Source: a virus
IMG/VR virus record: IMGVR_UViG_3300019889_000033
Span: 1-26,961 of that record
Reading direction: 5' to 3' (one strand)
DNA length: 26,961 nucleotides
Every line of letters starts with the position of its first letter. Position 1 is the first letter of the stretch. Shown here in pieces: positions 26,908 through 26,961 of the stretch. The notes under the pieces are model-generated. The model worked only from the letters and a program-made list of their open reading frames with translations. It ran no database searches and was not told where the DNA came from. The position numbers were made by a program, and so were the translations under genes.

Positions 26908-26961
26908 TTACTTGGTCACGTTGTCCGGCGTCGCGGTCACCAACGACTGCGGCGCGTCCGG
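26908..26961 (-). CDS. C-terminal end of a leftward gene (runs off the window)
   Basis: On the minus strand the last 54 bases read PDAPQSLVTATPDNVTK followed by TAA directly against the next ATG. This is the end of a gene lying mostly beyond the window; no function can be given. Confidence 0.5.
   Translation of the reverse strand, partial: PDAPQSLVTATPDNVTK

Overview
The window looks like part of a temperate phage (or phage-like element) of an alphaproteobacterium. A Bradyrhizobium-type member of the Hyphomicrobiales is my best guess from the codon bias, the GC richness outside control regions and the protein families; this is inference, not a match. Nearly all genes are small, tightly packed and joined by ATGA, GTGA or TGATG overlaps. 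No capsid, portal, terminase or tail gene is visible, so the structural half of the genome lies outside.

Layout. (1) 1-2663, leftward: DNA-processing genes (RuvC-like resolvase, PD-(D/E)XK nuclease, phage Dam-type methyltransferase, GapR-like protein, YdaS/Cro-like regulator). (2) 2664-3278, no gene: a divergent control region with two families of short repeats and local AT-rich stretches, a candidate replication origin or operator cluster. (3) 3279-10711, rightward: recombination operon (RecE/lambda-exonuclease-like nuclease, an unusual Cas7/RAMP-like protein, a RecT-type annealing protein), then a run of small genes including a C-terminal J-domain protein, zinc ribbons, an HNH nuclease and a DnaA-domain-IV-like protein. 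Two arrays of a degenerate pentanucleotide repeat (CGCNN) sit in gene junctions of the recombination operon. (4) 10879-12540: integration module with an excisionase-like gene, a tyrosine integrase, the 3' part of a proline-type tRNA gene as attachment core, a terminator, and repeated candidate arm sites on both sides of the core. (5) 12867-14807, rightward small genes, including an Rmf-like protein. (6) 14764-17369, leftward: XRE regulator, four uncharacterised genes and a Crp/Fnr-type regulator. (7) 17370-17688: divergent control region with three 21-22 bp direct repeats that share a core with the repeats at 2.8 kb. (8) 17689-24238, rightward: XRE regulator, winged-helix-like and HTH proteins, then about 20 small genes including two YkgJ-like cysteine-cluster proteins and a SLOG-fold protein. 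(9) A bidirectional terminator, then 24346-26961, leftward: an Ala-rich coiled-coil protein and a run of small membrane proteins that may be a lysis cassette. A 14/16 match to the ParB site parS lies between two of these genes.

How it fits together. Exonuclease plus RecT-like protein plus resolvase make a complete phage recombination set. The methyltransferase could protect or mark the DNA. The attachment core has phage-like genes on both sides and candidate arm sites on both sides, which suggests an intact attP (free, circular, virion or tandem DNA) rather than a simple prophage end. The shared repeat core at 2.8 kb and 17.4 kb suggests that one DNA-binding protein coordinates the two divergent control regions.

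The strongest candidates for something undescribed are the pentanucleotide arrays, the RAMP-like protein between exonuclease and RecT, the shared repeat network, and the parS-like site.
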